Origin: Sphingobium yanoikuyae
Lineage (GTDB): Bacteria > Pseudomonadota > Alphaproteobacteria > Sphingomonadales > Sphingomonadaceae
NCBI RefSeq assembly: GCF_013001025.1
Contig: NZ_CP053021.1
Location: 3,996,001-4,060,000 of the forward strand
Reading direction: 5' to 3'
Length of the DNA stretch: 64,000 bases
Within the stretch, counting starts at the first letter, position 1. Each line of letters opens with the position of its first letter. Positions 40,745-48,798 of the stretch are shown piece after piece. The notes under the pieces were generated by a model. The model was not told where the DNA came from and did not search any database. It saw only the letters and a list, made by a program, of their open reading frames with translations. A program made the position numbers and the translations under genes.

Positions 40745-42151
40745 ATGTGTTTACGGGGTGGCCAGTTCTACCTGCGACGCCGCGTTCCACATGATGTCCG
40801 CGCGCATATGGGCCGTGCTGAGATTTGGCGGTCTTTGAGGACGGACAGTCTGAAATGCGCTGTTCGACGCTTCCCGCTGATCGTCTCCCAAGTCGAAGCC
40901 GAAATCGAAGGCGTGAGGGCGCAAGCGGGATTGGCCGTCGATCCAATGCTGCTCGCGGCGGTCGGAGCGGCCGCTCCAATGGCGCAGCGCGTGCCCGTGT
41001 TTACGATGGCATCAAGCGGTCCAGCGGAGCAGCCGGTCATATCACCCCAACTACCGCTGCTGACCTTCGGCGAGGTCTACGACCGTTATATCAACGATCC
41101 GACACGAGGCTGGTCCGTTCGGACGCGGAACTCATATGACACATGCCGAAAGCTGGCTGTCGCCATTATTGGCGCTGATCTACCGATGCGCGATTTCGCC
41201 CGATCGCACTGTCGGGATTTTATAGAGACGCTGAGATTCTTGCCGAAGAACGCGAACAAGCGATTTCCGCATCTTTCACCTCGACAGGCGGCGACGAAGG
41301 CGCGCGATGGGAAATTGGACAATCTCATTAGCTCGGCCAATGTGAACGCATACCTGACTGACCTGTCGAGCTTCTTGAATTGGGCGGTTCAGGAGGAATA
41401 TCTGGATCGGAACCCAGCCCGAGGCCTTCGGCTGCCTGATGAAATCGCGAAGCGCAACAAACGCTTTCCCTTCTCCCCAATGCAGTTGAAGAAGATTTTC
41501 AACGCCCCGCTCTATCGCGGTTGCGTGGATGGCGAGCGCAATTATTTCCTTCCAGGAACCGAGCGTCCACAGAACGCCCGGTTCTGGATTCCGCTGATCG
41601 CGCTCCACACAGGGATGCGGCTCAATGAAATCTGCCAACTCGATGTGACGGATTTGCGGGCTGTCGATGGCATCCAGTGCTTCGTGGTGAGCGAAGAGTC
41701 ATTGGTCGGCAGCACCGACAAGCAGTTGAAGACAAGGACCAGCGAGCGGGTGATTCCGGTTCACCCGAACCTTTTCGATTTCGGGCTGCTCCAATTTGTC
41801 GAGAAGCGTCGCAGAGCCGGTGAGAGGAAGTTGTTCGGGGAGATAGCTCCGGGCCCCAGGGGCATCCGCGCCGTCGCCCTTTCAAAATGGTTCACCCTCT
41901 TCACTCGAAAGGCAGGGGCGGCACAGGATCGAACCTGCTTCCATAGCTTCCGGCATAATTTTCGAGACGAATTGAGAGCGGCCCGGATCGACCACGATGT
42001 CGCTCTGGCGATTGGAGGCTGGACGAACGGTGCCTCGACGAAGAGTAATGCGTCAGAAAACTACGGCCGAGGCCATGGGGTAAAGATGCTTCACGACGCG
42101 ATCGTCCGATTAAGGTTCGCCGATGTCGATCTTGAGCACCTGAAAACATAG
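40745..42151 (+). CDS. Tyrosine recombinase / phage-type integrase
   Basis: The 468-residue protein begins with a DUF6538-like segment (LRGGQFYLRRRVPHDVRAHMG), then an alpha-helical SAM-like core-binding domain (YDRYINDPTRGWSVRTRNSY) and a tyrosine-recombinase catalytic domain. The catalytic residues are R292 (HTGMRLNEICQLD), H400-x-x-R403 (HSFRHNF), W in GGWTNG and the nucleophile Y440 (ASENYGRG). The frame is open back through the tRNA, but the protein similarity starts only at M 40745. No strong ribosome binding site is visible, so an upstream alternative start cannot be excluded. It presumably integrates the element at tRNA-Phe. Confidence 0.88.
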   Translation: MCLRGGQFYLRRRVPHDVRAHMGRAEIWRSLRTDSLKCAVRRFPLIVSQVEAEIEGVRAQAGLAVDPMLLAAVGAAAPMAQRVPVFTMASSGPAEQPVISPQLPLLTFGEVYDRYINDPTRGWSVRTRNSYDTCRKLAVAIIGADLPMRDFARSHCRDFIETLRFLPKNANKRFPHLSPRQAATKARDGKLDNLISSANVNAYLTDLSSFLNWAVQEEYLDRNPARGLRLPDEIAKRNKRFPFSPMQLKKIFNAPLYRGCVDGERNYFLPGTERPQNARFWIPLIALHTGMRLNEICQLDVTDLRAVDGIQCFVVSEESLVGSTDKQLKTRTSERVIPVHPNLFDFGLLQFVEKRRRAGERKLFGEIAPGPRGIRAVALSKWFTLFTRKAGAAQDRTCFHSFRHNFRDELRAARIDHDVALAIGGWTNGASTKSNASENYGRGHGVKMLHDAIVRLRFADVDLEHLKT

Positions 42152-42358
42152 TGCGGCGATTTTCTCCATTCGATCTCTTTGATCGGGGCGGCAATCCGCT
42201 CTTGCAATGCCATCGCTCCATCGACATTTGAAGCGCGATACGAATCTCACTGCGATTCACTTTTTGTTCGACATTTTTAGAGAAATGTGTGACTCATCGG
42301 AGTCAAAAACCTCAGCGAATATCTCATTCGTTAAGGAAGACATTGGAAGGATTTGACG
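42152..42358. other. AT-rich spacer before the two-gene cassette
   Basis: These 207 bp are AT-rich compared with the chromosome and contain no gene. They probably carry the promoter of the cassette at 42359-43551. A GGAAGG ribosome binding site lies at 42345-42350. I see no clear inverted repeat that would mark an operator. Confidence 0.4.
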
Positions 42359-42796
42359 ATGACGCCGAGGCAGGAGCTAGTGCTGGCTGCGCTTTCCGCC
42401 GGTCAGTCCAACTCGGAACTTTCCCCGGTTCAAGCCCAGAAGCTATTTTTTTTGATCGATAAGAATGTAGCCCTAGCGCTTGGCGGACAGCAATTTAATT
42501 TCGAACCATATGATTATGGTCCGTTCGACAGCGCTGTTTATTCTGATCTCGATTGGTTGAGCGTTCCCCAGGAAGGGAGCGTAGAGATTGTCCGTAGTGG
42601 GCGCTACCGAACGTATCGACTGACTCAGCGTGGATTACAACTCGGCCAACAGCGGCTCGATCAACTCGATCCAGAAACGCGAAGTTATTTCGGCCGTGCA
42701 AAGGATTGGGTGAAGAGCCTCTCGTTCCAGGACTTGGTCCGCTCGATCTATCAAGCGTATCCTGAAACGCGCGCGAACAGCATTTTCCGGGGATGA
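42359..42796 (+). CDS. YwgA/Panacea-like winged-helix-type protein
   Basis: The 145-residue protein shows the pattern of YwgA and SocA/Panacea (DUF4065-like) proteins: SPVQAQKLFFLIDKN, then FNFEPYDYGPFDSAVYSDLDWL, an Arg-rich YRTYRLTQRGLQLGQ and a closing helix with SIYQAYPETR. The YDYGPF-x-x-x-VY-x-DLD block is the main evidence. Related domains act as antitoxins or as small regulators in toxin-antitoxin modules. The start is ATG 42359 with GGAAGG upstream. It overlaps the next gene by 4 bp (ATGA), so both are made together. Base composition is more AT-rich than the surrounding chromosome, which fits transfer. The assignment is by motif only. Confidence 0.5.
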   Translation: MTPRQELVLAALSAGQSNSELSPVQAQKLFFLIDKNVALALGGQQFNFEPYDYGPFDSAVYSDLDWLSVPQEGSVEIVRSGRYRTYRLTQRGLQLGQQRLDQLDPETRSYFGRAKDWVKSLSFQDLVRSIYQAYPETRANSIFRG

Positions 42797-43551
42797 CAGT
42801 TGTCGTAGGCTTCTACTGTCGCGATGGTATTGTCATCGGCGCCGACAGTATGCTGACACCAAGCATGGGTGGCATTAGTGTCGGTCATCACAAGGGGCAG
42901 AAGGTTCACCTGCTGTCCGGAAACCAGCTATTCGCATTCGCGGGCGACCAGGGCCAGGCGGCTCGGTTTCAGATCATGGCTGATGGCAGCCACGCTATGC
43001 CTGCAACAGTTGGCCATGCAATCGACTTCCCATTAATTTTGACGCAGTCCCTCATTCAGCAGTTCCAAAACACTGGGGTCGGACAGCAGATCGGTGTAAA
43101 CACCTTGCTCGGCTTTGAGCATGGTGGTCAGCAGCAATTATGCGTCTTCGAGGGTCTGATCCAACCTCGGTTATTAGATGCGGCTCACTATTATGTAGCG
43201 CTCGGCAGCGGAAAGCTGTCTGCGGACCCGTTTCTCCGTTTTCTCGTGGACATATTTTGCCTCAACGGCCCCCCGTCAGTTCGTGAGGCTACCTTTCTCA
43301 CAGAATGGGCAATTCAACATGTGATCGATACGAACCCAGGTGGGGTTGCAGGACCGATCCGAATTGCCGTTATGGAGCGCAACCCTGGCGGCGCATGGCA
43401 GTCGCGACTGCTGACCGATAACGAGGCAGATGACCAAGGGCAGGCGGTCGAGAGCGCAAGGCAATCCCTTAGAGATTGGCGGAACAGCCTCACTCCCCAG
43501 GAGATTGGTGAGGAAGGCAGCGAAGACATTCCGGCTCCTCCCACGTTGTAG
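42793..43551 (+). CDS. Proteasome-beta-like Ntn hydrolase (probable threonine protease)
   Basis: This 252-residue protein begins MTVVVGFYCRDGIVIGADSM. If the initiator Met is removed, the N-terminal residue is Thr. Counting from that Thr, D18 is Asp17 and K34 is Lys33, so the classical proteasome/HslV triad Thr1-Asp17-Lys33 is present at its exact spacing. The later AFAGDQGQ loop, the YYVALGSGK strand (S139, equivalent to Ser129) and DTNPGG (D179; equivalent to D-x-x-S-G with Ser replaced by Pro) agree with the fold. A C-terminal extension of about 60 residues is acidic and Pro-rich. No alpha subunit or ATPase gene is nearby, so its target and gating are unknown. It overlaps the YwgA-like gene and is probably its effector partner. 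Confidence 0.75.
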   Translation: MTVVVGFYCRDGIVIGADSMLTPSMGGISVGHHKGQKVHLLSGNQLFAFAGDQGQAARFQIMADGSHAMPATVGHAIDFPLILTQSLIQQFQNTGVGQQIGVNTLLGFEHGGQQQLCVFEGLIQPRLLDAAHYYVALGSGKLSADPFLRFLVDIFCLNGPPSVREATFLTEWAIQHVIDTNPGGVAGPIRIAVMERNPGGAWQSRLLTDNEADDQGQAVESARQSLRDWRNSLTPQEIGEEGSEDIPAPPTL

Positions 43552-43642
43552 GAGGCAGCATGCGACTGAGCCCATGTGGTCAGATGCATAAACAGAGACC
43601 GAGTTAGGCAAACTTCAAATCGCCGAAAGCTTGAGCAGTGCC

Positions 43643-43769
43643 GTTTCCAACGGTTTCGCCTACCCGACTGTGTAGCAGGACTGCGGGGGAGTGAAGGTTC
43701 GAAGACCGTCTTTCTGACGATTTCCCAATGTTTTCAATATGATGAGAACAAATGATGCCCGGGGACGGA
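43643..43769 (-). repeat. 127-bp inverted repeat, right copy
   Basis: Reverse complement of 40549-40675 with one mismatch (CATCA for CACCA). The integrase and the two-gene cassette lie between the two copies. Confidence 0.9.
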
Positions 43770-43847
43770 GACTGCGGCCCGGTCTGGTCGGCGTTCTCGG
43801 GATCGTCGTTGTTTTCCATGTGATTTCCTGTGTCGGCGGTATGAAGC

Positions 43848-43866
43848 CCGGGGACGGCACCGAACC
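43848..43866 (-). repeat. 19-bp inverted repeat with att-like sequence, left copy
   Basis: Its reverse complement GGTTCGGTGCCGTCCCCGG recurs at 45600-45618. It lies 5 bp beyond the 3' end of the serine recombinase gene, so this recombinase block has its own pair of inverted ends. Confidence 0.75.
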
Positions 43867-43871
43867 GGCGC

Positions 43872-44459
43872 CTATGCGGCCTGGGCCATCTGCTGCTTGA
43901 TCCGGTGGACAGTGGCAACGCCGACCTTGAGCTTGCGGGCGGCTGCATTGATGCTCGTGCCCTTGGCGAGTTCCCGCTTGATCCGGTCGGCTTTGTCCTG
44001 GTCGAGAGGTGGGCGCCCGGATTTCTTCGTGCTGCGTGCCAGGCCAGCCATGATCCGCGAACGGGTCATCTCGCGCTCGAATGCTGAGAAGACGCTGAGC
44101 ATCCCGAAGAGCGCGCGGCCGCTTGGTGTCGAGGTGTCGAGTGCCTGTTGATGGAGATACAGGTCCACTCCTCTCGCGTTGATCTCGTCCAGGAAGCCGA
44201 CGAGATGGGAGAGGGATCGTCCCAGGCGATCGACGGCCCAGGCTGCGACCATGTCGATTTCACGGCGGGCGATCATCTGCATGAGCCGGTCATAGCCGGG
44301 CCTTTTGTCGCGGCCCTTGGCGCCGGAGATGCCTTCGTCGGCCAAGGTCTCGACTACGGTCCAGCCCAACCGTTCGGCGACGGCCATAAGTTCGCGTTTC
44401 TGGTTCTCGATCGTTTGAGTGTCGGTGGAGACGCGGAGATAGAGAGCAACTCGCTTCAT
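43872..44459 (-). CDS. Serine recombinase (resolvase/invertase family)
   Basis: The 195-residue protein is a complete small serine recombinase. KRVALYLRVSTDTQTIENQ contains the nucleophile S11, and DEGISGAKGRDKRPGYDRLM, DMVAAWAVDRLGRSLSHLVGFL and TPSGRALFGMLSVFSAFERE are the resolvase core. A C-terminal helix-turn-helix (GTSINAAARKLKVGVATVHRIK) binds DNA. It is expected to cut and re-join DNA at short sites, for resolution, inversion or integration. Its stop is 5 bp from a 19-bp inverted repeat. Nothing shows which reaction it catalyses here. Confidence 0.93.
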   Translation of the reverse strand: MKRVALYLRVSTDTQTIENQKRELMAVAERLGWTVVETLADEGISGAKGRDKRPGYDRLMQMIARREIDMVAAWAVDRLGRSLSHLVGFLDEINARGVDLYLHQQALDTSTPSGRALFGMLSVFSAFEREMTRSRIMAGLARSTKKSGRPPLDQDKADRIKRELAKGTSINAAARKLKVGVATVHRIKQQMAQAA

Positions 44460-44728
44460 GCGCGATTATGTGGCGATAACATCGACTTGGTCAATGTGTT
44501 TTGGAAATATGATCGGCCATATCGATCAATAGGGAAGTGCATATCTCGTGATTGGCGGCCCTTGAAGAATGGTAACACGGTGGACTTATCGGGCTCTATT
44601 CTCAATTGAACGTCAGAATGGAACGGTTCGCCTCAATGGCAGGGCTTGGGTGTAAAGATGTGAGGCCCTCAGATGAATACGTCTCACCAGGACGCACTTC
44701 GTGTCTTGGCTTCTCGAAGGAGCCAGTC
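44460..44728. other. Spacer between divergent genes in the recombinase block
   Basis: AT-rich DNA between the serine recombinase start and the hypothetical gene at 44729. It should hold both promoters. GAAGGAG upstream of 44729 is a good ribosome binding site. No gene is visible. Confidence 0.4.
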
Positions 44729-45016
44729 ATGCCATTTTCGATCGAACACCAGAAGAACACCCCGTTGGGCATCGCAACATCCCATGCCCTGGACCGCCAT
44801 GCTGTGGCTGTGCAGGCTGCCGCCAGGACAGGGCAGCCACCCGTCCACATCATCGCCCCGGACCTGGAAATTCATCTGGGAAGCCAGAAGACCAATGCCC
44901 TGGTCGGGCGGATGATCCGTGAATGGCTTGGCCCGGCCTTTAAGGTGAAGGGGCGTAAGAAGTGGCCCCGCCAGCATGGCACCGAGTCTGGCGCCGTCTA
45001 CGCTCCAGTTGCCTGA
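44729..45016 (+). CDS. Hypothetical protein
   Basis: The 95-residue protein (MPFSIEHQKNTPLGIATSHA at the start) contains HAVAVQAAARTGQPPVHIIAPDLEIHLG and a basic C-terminus with GPAFKVKGRKKWPRQHG. No membrane segment or signal is visible, and I do not recognise the family. ATG 44729 follows GAAGGAG; the frame is open further upstream to 44606 without a good start. It ends two bases before the truncated recombinase, which it may once have abutted as part of one mobile unit. Confidence 0.55.
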   Translation: MPFSIEHQKNTPLGIATSHALDRHAVAVQAAARTGQPPVHIIAPDLEIHLGSQKTNALVGRMIREWLGPAFKVKGRKKWPRQHGTESGAVYAPVA

Positions 45017-45018
45017 CC

Positions 45019-45528
45019 GTGTTGCGAGGGTGGGCGGTGCTCACCCTCTTCACTGACGAAGGGATCAGCGGTGCGAAGGGACGAGAAAAACGTCCCGGCC
45101 TTGATGCTCTTCTCAAAGGTATCGCTCGCCGTGAGTTCGACATGGTGGCCGCATGGTCGGTATGCCGCCTCGGTCGATCCCTCCAACATCTCGTTGGCCT
45201 GCTCGGCGATATGACCGTGTGCGGCGTCGATCTCTATCTCCATGTGCAGGCCCTCGATACCAGCACGCCCAGCGGACGTGCCATGTTCGGCATGTTGGGA
45301 GTCTTCTCAGAATTTGAGAGGGCGATGATCAGCGAAAGGGTCAAGGCTGGCATCGCACGCAGCGGGAAAAAGGGCGGCCGTCCTCCGGTTGATCCCATCA
45401 AGGTCGACAAGATCAGGCGGGCGCTCCTGAAGGGCACCAGTATCAACGAAACCGCCCGGAAGCATTGTGTCGGCGTCGCTACGGTCCATCGTATCAAGGT
45501 CGCTATGGCCGAACCGATGGCCGCCTGA
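45019..45528 (+). pseudogene. Serine recombinase lacking its N-terminal catalytic segment
   Basis: From about 45043 the translation (FTDEGISGAKGREKRPGLDA, then DMVAAWSVCRLGRSLQHLVGLL, TPSGRAMFGMLGVFSEFERA and the helix-turn-helix GTSINETARKHCVGVATVHRIK) aligns with residues 38-195 of the recombinase at 43872-44459. The first 37 residues, including the YLRVSTD nucleophilic Ser, are missing. Upstream sequence encodes unrelated residues. It cannot be catalytically active, but the DNA-binding part could still be made from GTG 45019. The two proteins are clearly related but not recent copies. Confidence 0.8.
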
Positions 45529-45599
45529 CCATCGTGGCCTACGATCGGCGCTGACGCTGCCGGTCCACCTTCACTTCATCATCAGCCCGGAATGTCGGT

Positions 45600-45623
45600 G
45601 GTTCGGTGCCGTCCCCGGCACCA
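45600..45623 (+). repeat. Degenerate tRNA-Phe 3' end: probable right end (attR) of the island
   Basis: GGTTCGGTGCCGTCCCCGGCACCA resembles the tRNA-Phe 3' end (40541-40565), with changes in the loop and one G missing. It is also the right copy of the 19-bp inverted repeat at 43848-43866. The DNA to its right is ordinary chromosome, so the island probably spans about 40566-45623. Confidence 0.65.
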
Positions 45624-45715
45624 TTTTTCAAAGCATCGCAAATTTCGTTCCCGCCGAGGGGTGGCGTTGATTATTTCAGCGGTCGTCGCGGGATTCCCTC
45701 GACTCAATCCAGCGA

Positions 45716-46390
45716 TCAGAAGTTGAAGCTGAGCGAGAGCGAGGCGACATTGTCGTTGCTGTCGTCGGCATCGGGACGGAAGCCATGCTGATGGAGATAG
45801 CCGATCTCGGCATTCACATTCTTGGCCAGCGGCGTGGTGATCGCGATCAGGTTGCGCATCCGCTCCTCGCCCTGAACACGCTGGAAATTGGTCTTGTTGA
45901 GATCAATGAAGCTTTCATGGCTCAGGATCAGCGCGGTCTTGCCGCCTTCCTTGAAGGGCATGGTCAGCTTCACATAGGGCCGCAGGCGCCAGGCCGTGCC
46001 GTCAATCCCTTCGCGCCAGCGCTGCTCCATCCGCAGCCGCGCGCTGACCGACACCGGGCCGAGCTTGAGGATATTGTCGACCGTCACCTGTTCACGGACG
46101 CGATGCTCCATCACGGTGAAATCGCCGCCATCATATTGCGGGTCATGGGTGTAACCGGCCCAGACCGTCACCTGCTTGTCGAGTTTGTAACCGACCAGCG
46201 TGTTGCTCTCGACCTCGTACAGGCCGTCGCGATCATTGCTGAAGCGGGCGACGATCTCCTGCTGGACGCGCCAATGATCTGACAGCTTCACCGTCGCGCT
46301 GGTGGTAGTCCAGAGTTGCTCATCCTCGCTGGCATGCGCGGTCGCGGGCAGCGCCATCAGGGCGAAAAGGCAGAGGGACAGGCGGCGCAT
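45716..46390 (-). CDS. DUF2490 exported protein
   Basis: The 224-residue protein has a signal peptide (RRLSLCLFALMALPATAHA). Its barrel-like DUF2490 pattern includes EQLWTTTSATVKLSDHWRVQQEIVARFSND, VTVWAGYTHDP, EHRVREQVTV, SARLRMEQRWRE, WRLRPYVKLTMPF and the terminal strand ASLSLSFNF. Alternating beta-strands and a C-terminal Phe indicate an outer-membrane location. The function is unknown. It is divergent from the TonB-dependent receptor gene, and the shared 274-bp region may regulate both. Confidence 0.85.
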   Translation of the reverse strand: MRRLSLCLFALMALPATAHASEDEQLWTTTSATVKLSDHWRVQQEIVARFSNDRDGLYEVESNTLVGYKLDKQVTVWAGYTHDPQYDGGDFTVMEHRVREQVTVDNILKLGPVSVSARLRMEQRWREGIDGTAWRLRPYVKLTMPFKEGGKTALILSHESFIDLNKTNFQRVQGEERMRNLIAITTPLAKNVNAEIGYLHQHGFRPDADDSNDNVASLSLSFNF

Positions 46391-46564
46391 CGGGCATTGC
46401 TCTCCAACAGGGTTGGCGGGCCTCTATGACGATTCGATTACATGGCAGCGTCAGTTTGATTGCCATTTTGTGACAATGGCAGTCCGGACCATTGCTGATG
46501 TGCACATCCTCCGTCCGGCATTCGGCAGGCCGGAACATGTCGCGCCAAATCAGCCTGTTACATA

Positions 46565-46581
46565 TTGCAATATAGTCGCAA
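46565..46581 (+). promoter_or_regulatory. Possible Fur box
   Basis: The 17 bases TTGCAATATAGTCGCAA form the dyad TTGC-N9-GCAA and fit the alphaproteobacterial Fur-type pattern TGC-N-AAT-N-ATT-N-GCA in length and partly in sequence. It lies about 84 bp upstream of the proposed TonB-dependent receptor start, where iron repression is expected. Confidence 0.5.
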
Positions 46582-46664
46582 TATCATTAGCCGAGCGACA
46601 TTGGGGAGAGGCCAGAAGGAGCGAACCGGCTCCATTCCTTATCCATTTCAACGGGATCGCCGCC

Positions 46665-48779
46665 TTGCCCAGCCTCCGCCTCGCGCGCCTTTGCGCCCTC
46701 CCCCTCCTGTTTGCACCGCTGCCCGTGCTGGCGCAGGCCCCGCTCGATGCGGCCGCCGGCGACAGCGACATTCTGGTCACTGCCCGCGCACAGAAACTCT
46801 ATCGCGTCGAGGATAGCGAGATCGGCAAGATCCCGGCCGATCCGATGGACATTCCCCAGTCGGTGCAGGTCATCACCAGCGAGTTGATCCGCGATCAGGG
46901 CGCGCGCGACATCACCGACCTCTATCGCAATGTCGCGGGCGTCAGCGCCAACCAATATGCCACCGTTACCTATCGCGGTTTCCGGCAGGAATCGATGTTC
47001 TATGACGGGCTGCGCGGCGATCCGTTCCAGGGCTTCGCCGTGCCGAACCTGTTCAGCATCGACCGGGTCGAGTTTCTGAAAGGGCCGGTCGGCATGCTTT
47101 ACGGCGCCAGTTCGCCCGGCGGCATGGTCAATTATGTGACGAAGAAGCCGCAGGACAAGTTCGCCGCATCGGTGCGCGCGGTGGTCGGCAATTATGATCG
47201 CTATGGCGCGTCGGGCGAAGTGACCGGGCCGATCGACGCTAATGGCGTGGTCGCCGGGCGGGCCGGCCTGTTCTATGAAAGCTTCGACACGGTGCAACGC
47301 TTTTCCGGCAGCCGCAGCCTGGTCGCGGACGGCGGGCTGAAGTTCAAGCTGGCGCCCGACACCAGCCTGACGGTGCAGGCGACCCGTTATGACCAGGATC
47401 TGCCCGGCAACCGGCTGCGCGGCGTGGCGATCGATGCGGACGGGAATTTCCTGGCCGACCGGAGCTGGACCCATAATGAAAAGAACGACAGACTGGACCT
47501 GAAAGGCACGGTTCTGCAGGCACGGCTCGACAGCCGGCTGTCGGATGCGGTCAGCATCAATGCATCGGGCCGCTGGTTCCGTTATACCGAATATCAGCGC
47601 TATCATGAACCGCTGGGACCGATCGACACCGACGGCGATGGCGTGGTCGATACCCAGCCGCGCGAATTCCGATCGCAGCATCGCACGATCGAGGGCGCGA
47701 GCCTGGCGAGCAACATGATCGCCAGGCTGGAGACCGGCGGGATCAAGCACACATTGCTGGTCGGCGCCGACTGGTATCACGAGACCCAGGATTTCAGCGG
47801 CGTGACGATCAAGGGCGTGCCGGGCCTGTCGCTGAGCAATCCCGTCTATGGCCTGAGCAACCCGACCGAGGCGGACCTGGCCGGCCTGACGCCGGAAGTG
47901 AATGCGTCGCGCGCCCATCGCTATGGCGTCTATGCCCAGGAACAGGCCGATATCGGCGAGCATGTCATCCTGGTCGGCGGCGTGCGCCATGACTGGTTCG
48001 ACGACAAGGACGAGATCGGTGGCGCCTATGCCGATGGCGGTCGCTGGAGCTGGCGCGTCGGCGGCATCTACAAGCCGGTGCAATCCGTGTCCCTCTATGG
48101 CAGCTATGCCCAGAGCTTCGAACCGCAAAGCCCCGGCAACCAGAATCCGGCGGTCGGTGGCCCCTTCGCCCCGATTGCCAGCCGCCAGTTCGAGGTCGGC
48201 GCCAAGGGCGAGCTGATGCAGGGCAAATTGCAGCCGACGATCGCGCTCTATCATATCGTGCGTAACGGCATCGTGCAGGTCGATCCCGATCTGGCACCGG
48301 TCAATGGCCTGGACCAGCTGTCGCCGGTCGGCGAAGTCACCAGCAAGGGGATCGAGCTGACGCTGGCGGCCGATCTCAGCAAAAATTGGGTTCTGACCGC
48401 CAATTACGCCTATAATGACGCGCGCATCACCGACAGTGCGGACGGCGCGACGATCGACAATGCGGTCGGCGGCCACTTCCCCAACGCCCCGCATCATCAG
48501 GCCGGGCTATGGTCCCGCTATCAGATCCCTGCCTGGGGCACGGCGCTGGCGCTGGGCGGCCAATATGTGTCGGGCCAGATCGACCGGCGCGGCGCGCATA
48601 TTCCCGGCTTTACCGTGTTCGACGGCAGCATCACCCAGGATCTGGGTTTTGCCGAGGCGATGATCCGGGTCGAGAATATCTTCGACAAGACCTATGCCGT
48701 CGCCACCTTCGACGCGCGCAAGGGCGCCTTTGTCGGCCGACCGCGCACCGTCTTCCTGGAGTTGCGGCGCGACTTCTGA
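46665..48779 (+). CDS. TonB-dependent siderophore receptor
   Basis: The receptor (704 residues) has a signal peptide (RLARLCALPLLFAPLPVLA), a TonB-box-like segment DSDILVTARAQ, a plug domain (DIPQSVQVITSELIRDQGARDITDLYRNVAGVSANQY, FLKGPVGMLYGASSPGGMVNYVTKKP) and a 22-strand barrel with repeated YGVYAQEQADIGEHVILVGGVR-like strands and the terminal VFLELRRDF. It should import ferric siderophores across the outer membrane using TonB energy. The best start is TTG 46665; upstream in-frame sequence lacks a signal. A Fur-box-like dyad lies about 84 bp upstream. No siderophore synthesis genes are nearby. Confidence 0.88.
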   Translation: MPSLRLARLCALPLLFAPLPVLAQAPLDAAAGDSDILVTARAQKLYRVEDSEIGKIPADPMDIPQSVQVITSELIRDQGARDITDLYRNVAGVSANQYATVTYRGFRQESMFYDGLRGDPFQGFAVPNLFSIDRVEFLKGPVGMLYGASSPGGMVNYVTKKPQDKFAASVRAVVGNYDRYGASGEVTGPIDANGVVAGRAGLFYESFDTVQRFSGSRSLVADGGLKFKLAPDTSLTVQATRYDQDLPGNRLRGVAIDADGNFLADRSWTHNEKNDRLDLKGTVLQARLDSRLSDAVSINASGRWFRYTEYQRYHEPLGPIDTDGDGVVDTQPREFRSQHRTIEGASLASNMIARLETGGIKHTLLVGADWYHETQDFSGVTIKGVPGLSLSNPVYGLSNPTEADLAGLTPEVNASRAHRYGVYAQEQADIGEHVILVGGVRHDWFDDKDEIGGAYADGGRWSWRVGGIYKPVQSVSLYGSYAQSFEPQSPGNQNPAVGGPFAPIASRQFEVGAKGELMQGKLQPTIALYHIVRNGIVQVDPDLAPVNGLDQLSPVGEVTSKGIELTLAADLSKNWVLTANYAYNDARITDSADGATIDNAVGGHFPNAPHHQAGLWSRYQIPAWGTALALGGQYVSGQIDRRGAHIPGFTVFDGSITQDLGFAEAMIRVENIFDKTYAVATFDARKGAFVGRPRTVFLELRRDF

Positions 48780-48798
48780 CGGTCGCGCCGCGCCCCGA

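Noticed and set aside
40490..45623. Complete prophage
   Set aside because: Only recombinases, a two-gene cassette and one hypothetical gene are present; there are no capsid, tail, terminase or replication genes.
46587..48497. Minus-strand frame of 636 codons opposite the TonB-dependent receptor
   Set aside because: Compositional shadow; the receptor on the plus strand has signal, plug and barrel.
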